From contig NZ_JAHTKI010000036.1 in NCBI RefSeq assembly GCF_019145475.1, forward strand, positions 1 to 36,403: a stretch of DNA of 36,403 bases, written 5' to 3'. Under the pieces are notes generated by a model that was not told where the DNA came from, made no database searches, and was given only the letters and a program-made list of their open reading frames with translations. The position numbers were made by a program, and so were the translations under genes. Of this stretch, positions 32,826 to 36,403 are shown in pieces. The first letter of the stretch is position 1; each line of letters opens with the position of its first letter. This stretch comes from Pseudomonas botevensis. GTDB lineage: Bacteria > Pseudomonadota > Gammaproteobacteria > Pseudomonadales > Pseudomonadaceae.

Positions 32826-33383
32826 ATGCAAGACGACGATTTTTCCCTGTTCAAAAGTGCGATCCAAGGCGTCAAGCCGATCAAGCACGACCGCGCCGAC
32901 ACCGGCAAACCCAAGGCTGACCGCGCGCAGATCGCCAGGCTGCGTCAGTCCGCCACCGTGCGCACCGATGCCACCACCGTTGATGGCCTGTCCGATCAGT
33001 TCGTCATCGATGTCGGCCCGGAAGACGAGCTGATGTGGTCGCGCGACGGGGTTCAGGAAAGCCAGATGCGCAAGCTGAAGATCGGCCAGATTCCGTTCGA
33101 AGGCAGCCTCGACCTGCACGGCATGAGCGTCGAAAAGGCCCGGGAAACCCTCTGGGCGTTTCTCGCCGAAGCGACCAAGTTCGAAATCCGCTGCGTGCGC
33201 GTCACCCACGGCAAGGCCGTGCGCCTGGACGGCAAGCGGCCGATGATCAAAAGCCACGTCAACACCTGGCTGCGCCAGCATCCGCAAGTGCTCGGCTTCG
33301 CCTCCTGCCAGGCCAGACATGGTGGCGCCGGCGCCGTGTATGTGATGCTCAAACGCACCATGATGGATGGCCGCGACGAATAA
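32826..33383 (+). CDS. Smr-domain protein
   Basis: 185 residues from MQDDDFSLFKSAIQGVKPIK, with GCGGAGG upstream. The C-terminal half is an Smr domain: FEGSLDLHGMSVEKARETLW and the RNA/DNA-binding core RVTHGKAVRLDGKRPMIKSH, then NTWLRQHPQVLGFASCQARH. Smr domains nick DNA or cleave RNA, and some act in ribosome rescue by cutting mRNA. The N-terminal half is acidic/basic and probably disordered. The LDLHG motif is intact. Followed 77 bases later by folE. Confidence 0.92.
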   Translation: MQDDDFSLFKSAIQGVKPIKHDRADTGKPKADRAQIARLRQSATVRTDATTVDGLSDQFVIDVGPEDELMWSRDGVQESQMRKLKIGQIPFEGSLDLHGMSVEKARETLWAFLAEATKFEIRCVRVTHGKAVRLDGKRPMIKSHVNTWLRQHPQVLGFASCQARHGGAGAVYVMLKRTMMDGRDE

Positions 33384-33460
33384 TCGCGTTACACCGAACT
33401 TGCAGGGTCGTGTCCGCCACCGTACCCTTGCCCTTTGCGAAAATCCCCACAGGTAGTTTC

Positions 33461-34006
33461 ATGTCCCTGGAACAGAATTACACCGCGATCCTCGGCCAAC
33501 TGGGCGAGGACGTCTCCCGCGAGGGCCTGCTCGACACGCCAAAGCGTGCGGCCAAAGCCATGCAGTACCTCTGCCGCGGTTACGAACAGACGCTCGAAGA
33601 GGTCACCAACGGTGCCCTGTTCAGCTCCGACAACAGCGAAATGGTGCTGGTCAAGGACATCGAGCTCTACTCGTTGTGCGAACACCACTTGCTGCCGTTC
33701 ATCGGCAAGGCGCACGTCGCCTACATCCCGAGCGGCAAGGTGCTGGGCCTGTCGAAGGTCGCGCGGATCGTCGACATGTACGCACGCCGCCTGCAGATTC
33801 AGGAAAACCTCAGCCGCCAGATCGCCGATGCGGTGCAACAAGTCACCGGCGCCCTGGGCGTGGCGGTAGTGATCGAGGCCAAGCACATGTGCATGATGAT
33901 GCGCGGTGTGGAGAAACAGAATTCATCGATGATCACTTCGGTGATGCTCGGTGAGTTCCGCGAAAACGCGGCGACCCGCAGCGAGTTTCTCAGCCTGATC
34001 AAGTGA
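33461..34006 (+). CDS. folE: GTP cyclohydrolase I
   Basis: 181 residues. Zn ligands are C73 and H76 in SLCEHHLLPF and C144 in KHMCMMMRGV. The family blocks DTPKRAAKAMQYL, GLSKVARIVDMYARRLQIQE, and GVEKQNSSMITSVMLG are present. It opens GTP to dihydroneopterin triphosphate, the first step of folate/pterin synthesis. The ATG has ACAGG upstream. A strong terminator follows. Pseudomonads often carry several folE paralogues; this is the one near smr and prmB. Confidence 0.97.
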   Translation: MSLEQNYTAILGQLGEDVSREGLLDTPKRAAKAMQYLCRGYEQTLEEVTNGALFSSDNSEMVLVKDIELYSLCEHHLLPFIGKAHVAYIPSGKVLGLSKVARIVDMYARRLQIQENLSRQIADAVQQVTGALGVAVVIEAKHMCMMMRGVEKQNSSMITSVMLGEFRENAATRSEFLSLIK

Positions 34007-34016
34007 TTCGTCACAC

Positions 34017-34048
34017 AAAAAAACCGGCGTTGATCGCCGGTTTTTTTT
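34017..34048 (+). terminator. folE intrinsic terminator
   Basis: AAACCGGCG / CGCCGGTTT stem with a TTGAT loop, then a T run, 14 bases after the folE stop. Confidence 0.92.
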
Positions 34049-34108
34049 CGTCCGTGAAAAATCGGGTAAGCTGCGCGCCTTCTTCAATGTCCCTGTGAGG
34101 CTTGTAAC

Positions 34109-34480
34109 GTGTTCGTCAAAGCGCTTCGTGTCGGCCTCGGCCAACTGATCATCTTCATCGACTTCCTCACCCGTCCGGGCAAGAAACAGCGCCCCGCCGC
34201 TGCCCAGGCCCAGGTGGACAACGCCGCCAGGGACCTGACCCTGTATCAGTTCCACGCCTGCCCGTTCTGCGTGAAGACCCGCCGCACCCTGCGTCGCCTG
34301 AATGTGCCGGTGGCGCTGCGCGATGCGAAGAACAACGAACAGGATCGCCAGACCCTGCTGGAACAGGGCGGCAAGATCAAGGTGCCGTGCCTGCGCATCG
34401 AAGAGAACGGCCAGACCACCTGGATGTACGAATCCAAGGTGATCATCGATTATCTGGACAAGCGCTTCGCGGCCGTCTGA
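34109..34480 (+). CDS. membrane-anchored glutaredoxin-like protein
   Basis: 123 residues starting at GTG with TGAGG upstream. A short hydrophobic N terminus (LRVGLGQLIIFIDFLTRPGK) may anchor it to the membrane. Residues ~43-120 form a glutaredoxin fold: LYQFHACPFCVKTRRTLRRL with the CPFC redox motif, the cis-Pro loop KVPCLRIE and the GSH-binding-like ESKVIIDYLD near the end. The CPFC pair suggests thiol-disulphide exchange with glutathione. Similar to the N-terminal part of GST-like proteins; a GST-only role is an alternative. Confidence 0.88.
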   Translation: MFVKALRVGLGQLIIFIDFLTRPGKKQRPAAAQAQVDNAARDLTLYQFHACPFCVKTRRTLRRLNVPVALRDAKNNEQDRQTLLEQGGKIKVPCLRIEENGQTTWMYESKVIIDYLDKRFAAV

Positions 34481-34500
34481 TCGACTGATCCCAGACAAAA

Positions 34501-34527
34501 AAACCGGCGTTCGCGCCGGTTTTTTCG
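34501..34527 (+). terminator. terminator after the glutaredoxin-like gene
   Basis: AAACCGGCG-TTCG-CGCCGGTTT hairpin plus a T run, 20 bases after the stop; nearly the same stem as the folE terminator. Confidence 0.9.
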
Positions 34528-34542
34528 TTTCTACCCTCCCCC

Positions 34543-35709
34543 TCAGGCTGCCTCGGCCGCCTGCGCCTGGCGCACCACCGCCGCCAATCGCTTGAGCCCT
34601 TCGTCCAGCCGCGCCGGGTCGATGTGGCTGAAGTTCAACCGCAAATGCCCGGGATTGTTGTCCGGTTCCGGGAAGAACGGCTCACCCGGCATGAACGCCA
34701 CATCGTTGGCCAATGCGGTGTTGAGCAAGGTCCGGGTGTCCAGCGGCTGCTTCAACGTCAGCCAGAAAAACAGCCCGCCCTGCGGCACGTTCCAGTCCGC
34801 CAGATCGGCAAAGTGCGTTTCCAGCGCCGCTTGAAAGCCATCGCGTCGCTGACGGTAGAAGTCGCGCAATTCACACAAATGCTGCTGATATTTCTCACTG
34901 CCGATCCACTGCAATGCCTGCCACTGGCCGATGCGATTGGTGTGCAGATCCGCCGACTGCTTGAGCTTGAGCAGGTGAGGAAACAGGTCCGGGCTGGCGA
35001 TCAGGTAGCCGACACGCAAACCGGGCAGCAGGGTTTTCGACACGGTGCCGGTGTAGATCCAGCTGGATTTCTTCAGGCGCCCGGCAATCGGTTTGGCACT
35101 GCCGCCATCGAAAGTCAGTTCGCGGTACGGTTCGTCTTCGATCAGGGTCACGCCGAACTCGTCCAGCAATGCCGCCACAGCCTCGCGCTTGGCTTCGCTG
35201 TAGCGCACCGCCGACGGGTTCTGGAAAGTCGGGATCAGGTAGATGAACGCCGGGCGATGTAGTTTCAGGCGCTGGCGCAGTTGCGTCAGATCCGGGCCAT
35301 CCGCCTCCAGCGGTACGGTCAGGCAGTCGGCGCCGAACAGCTGGAAAATCTGCAATGCCGCCAGATAGGTCGGTGCTTCGAGAAGGATTTCGGTGCCCCT
35401 GTCGATGTACAGCTTGGCCGCCAGATCGAGGGTCTGTTGCGAACCGCTGACCACCAGCACCTGACTGGCCTCGCAGGCCAACCCCAGCGCCCTCGCCTCC
35501 GCCGCCAGCGCTTCGCGCAACGCCGGCTCGCCTTCGCTCATGCCGTATTGGCCGAGGGACAACGGCATCTCGGCCCATTCGACTTTCGGCAACATGGCCT
35601 CGGCCGGCAGACCGCCAGCGAACGACATCACTTCCGGACGCTGGGCAGCGGCGAGGATTTCACGGATCAGAGAACTTTTAAGGCGCGAGACACGTTCGGA
35701 AAAAGCCAT
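34543..35709 (-). CDS. PLP-dependent aminotransferase, class I/II
   Basis: 388 residues from MAFSERVSRLKSSLIREILA; a TTG 13 codons upstream is an alternative. Fold type I blocks are VLVVSGSQQTLDLAAKLYID, YLIPTFQNPSAVRYS, LIEDEPYRELTF, the PLP lysine in YTGTVSKTLLPGLRVGYL, and RLNFSHIDP near the end. It is close to the 2-aminoadipate/aromatic aminotransferase group (LysN-like). The amino donor cannot be read from the sequence. It is divergent from the MarR gene, which probably regulates it. Cytosolic. Confidence 0.92.
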   Translation of the reverse strand: MAFSERVSRLKSSLIREILAAAQRPEVMSFAGGLPAEAMLPKVEWAEMPLSLGQYGMSEGEPALREALAAEARALGLACEASQVLVVSGSQQTLDLAAKLYIDRGTEILLEAPTYLAALQIFQLFGADCLTVPLEADGPDLTQLRQRLKLHRPAFIYLIPTFQNPSAVRYSEAKREAVAALLDEFGVTLIEDEPYRELTFDGGSAKPIAGRLKKSSWIYTGTVSKTLLPGLRVGYLIASPDLFPHLLKLKQSADLHTNRIGQWQALQWIGSEKYQQHLCELRDFYRQRRDGFQAALETHFADLADWNVPQGGLFFWLTLKQPLDTRTLLNTALANDVAFMPGEPFFPEPDNNPGHLRLNFSHIDPARLDEGLKRLAAVVRQAQAAEAA

Positions 35710-35742
35710 GGGGATCACCGGTAGCGAGGCATGTGGGAAATG

Positions 35743-35759
35743 AGTCAAACTTATTGACT
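35743..35759. promoter_or_regulatory. candidate MarR operator
   Basis: AGTCAA-ACTTA-TTGACT, a perfect 6-bp palindrome with a 5-base spacer, in the 82-base gap between the divergent aminotransferase and MarR genes. TTGACT may also be the -35 element of the MarR gene, so binding would block it. Confidence 0.55.
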
Positions 35760-35791
35760 GAAATTACGACACCCCTTACGGATACGTCAAT

Positions 35792-36238
35792 ATGCTTGAC
35801 CTTAAAAACCCCAACAGCCAGCAACAGGCCATGGAAGCGTTTTTCTTCGGTTATCAGGCGTTCACCGCCAAGGCTGACGAAATGCTTGAGCGCCGAGGCC
35901 TGTCCCGGGTGCACCAACGCATCGTGTTCTTCATCGCCCGCTACCCGAACCTGAGCGTCAAGGAACTGCTGACGCTGCTGGGCGTGAGCAAACAGGCGCT
36001 GAACATTCCATTGCGCCAGTTGCAGGAAATGCATCTGGTGGACAGCGTTGCCTCGCAAACCGACAAGCGTAAGCGCTTGCTGGAGCTGACGGCGGAGGGA
36101 GCGAAACTCGAACAGGCCTTGCGGCGTGAGCAGGTGAAACTGCTGGAGCGGGTGTTTTCCGAGGCCGGTGAGACCGCAGTGAATGGCTGGCTGGCGGTGA
36201 ATCTGGCGCTGGGGGGCAATCAGGGAGGTGTTGACTGA
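35792..36238 (+). CDS. MarR-family transcriptional regulator
   Basis: 148 residues, the standard length. Winged helix-turn-helix: VHQRIVFFIARYPNLSVKEL, then LLGVSKQALNIPLRQLQEMH (recognition helix), and the wing VASQTDKRKRLLELTAEGAK. Terminal helices form the dimer interface. It is divergent from a PLP aminotransferase with a palindrome between them, so it probably represses that gene (and itself) until a ligand binds. No Cys near the start, so a thiol switch is not supported. Confidence 0.94.
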   Translation: MLDLKNPNSQQQAMEAFFFGYQAFTAKADEMLERRGLSRVHQRIVFFIARYPNLSVKELLTLLGVSKQALNIPLRQLQEMHLVDSVASQTDKRKRLLELTAEGAKLEQALRREQVKLLERVFSEAGETAVNGWLAVNLALGGNQGGVD

Positions 36239-36403
36239 TAGTTGTGGCGCGTGGTGGTGAGCCTGGTGGGGATTGGTTGGCTTCGTCGGTTCAGGAAGGT
36301 GACTCGCCGTAAGGGCGAAACCGCCAGCCGCCGCACCCGAAACAACGGATATTCACCCAAAACCAAAGAAACCCTGCCCCCCCCCCTCACACCCCCATAT
36401 AAC
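36239..36403 (-). repeat. multicopy Pseudomonas intergenic sequence (likely) with C10 run
   Basis: Read leftward, GTGAATATCCGTTG, then a Gly-rich codon stretch and TTTCGCCCTTACGGCGAGTC are sequences I remember as recurring in many Pseudomonas genomes, often mis-annotated as short proteins (VNIRC, then GGWRFRPYGES). A run of ten C lies at 36377-36386. No convincing gene; the window ends inside it. Confidence 0.45.

Overview
The window looks like a chromosomal segment of a fluorescent-group Pseudomonas (P. fluorescens complex). The reasons are the high GC content, the paired Pseudomonas-type REP elements (motif GTGGGAGC plus GCTTGCTCGCGAA), a DUF3509 protein (a family I know only from pseudomonads), and a gene order speE / mtnC-mtnD-mtnB / MFS / aroC / hydrolase / prmB / isochorismatase / smr / folE. 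I recall that order from the PA1674-PA1687 region of P. aeruginosa. These are judgements from memory; no database was searched.

Left end (1-5.5 kb): the 3' end of an RHS polymorphic-toxin gene. Its C-terminal tip, after the DPLGL hinge, looks like a cholera/heat-labile-enterotoxin-type ADP-ribosyltransferase. A small AT-richer gene two bases downstream is the obvious immunity candidate. Accessory small genes follow: an acidic 55-residue protein, two tandem glycine-zipper secreted proteins, a CxxC mini-protein, a 92-residue hypothetical protein and a YbjQ-family protein. A tRNA-Ser(GGA) with a recognisable promoter and terminator closes this part.

6-14.5 kb: lipid and central metabolism. This holds a crotonase-family protein, a PlsC-type acyltransferase, a CorA-type transporter, a glutamine-amidotransferase-like protein, a thiolase plus FadB-like two-gene beta-oxidation operon, a 31-residue membrane peptide and a secreted molybdopterin-domain/cytochrome c protein.

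14.5-24.2 kb: a three-gene leftward operon (circularly permuted ATP-grasp, alpha-E, transglutaminase) of the predicted peptide-modifying type. A candidate 140-nt sRNA is encoded on the opposite strand just upstream of it. Then come an RraB-like protein, spermidine synthase, small membrane and ankyrin proteins, a long-chain acyl-CoA synthetase and, divergent from that, a DUF3509 gene behind a near-consensus sigma-54 promoter.

24.2-36.2 kb: a leftward block aroC-MFS-mtnB-mtnD-mtnC (chorismate synthesis coupled to methionine salvage), with the MFS and mtnB genes overlapping as ATGA. SpeE, which makes methylthioadenosine, and the mtn enzymes, which recycle it, lie within 9 kb. Next are an alpha/beta hydrolase, a tail-anchored coiled-coil protein, prmB, and a rightward run of an isochorismatase-fold protein (with Ser at the usual catalytic Cys position), a small membrane protein, an Smr protein, folE and a membrane-anchored glutaredoxin-like protein. 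The block ends with a PLP aminotransferase divergent from a MarR regulator, with a perfect 17-bp palindrome between them. The last 165 bases resemble a multicopy Pseudomonas intergenic sequence and contain a C10 run.

The strongest candidates for new biology are the RHS ADP-ribosyltransferase/immunity pair, the orphan sRNA at about 17.9-18.1 kb, the sigma-54-driven DUF3509 gene, and the MFS gene translationally coupled to methionine salvage.
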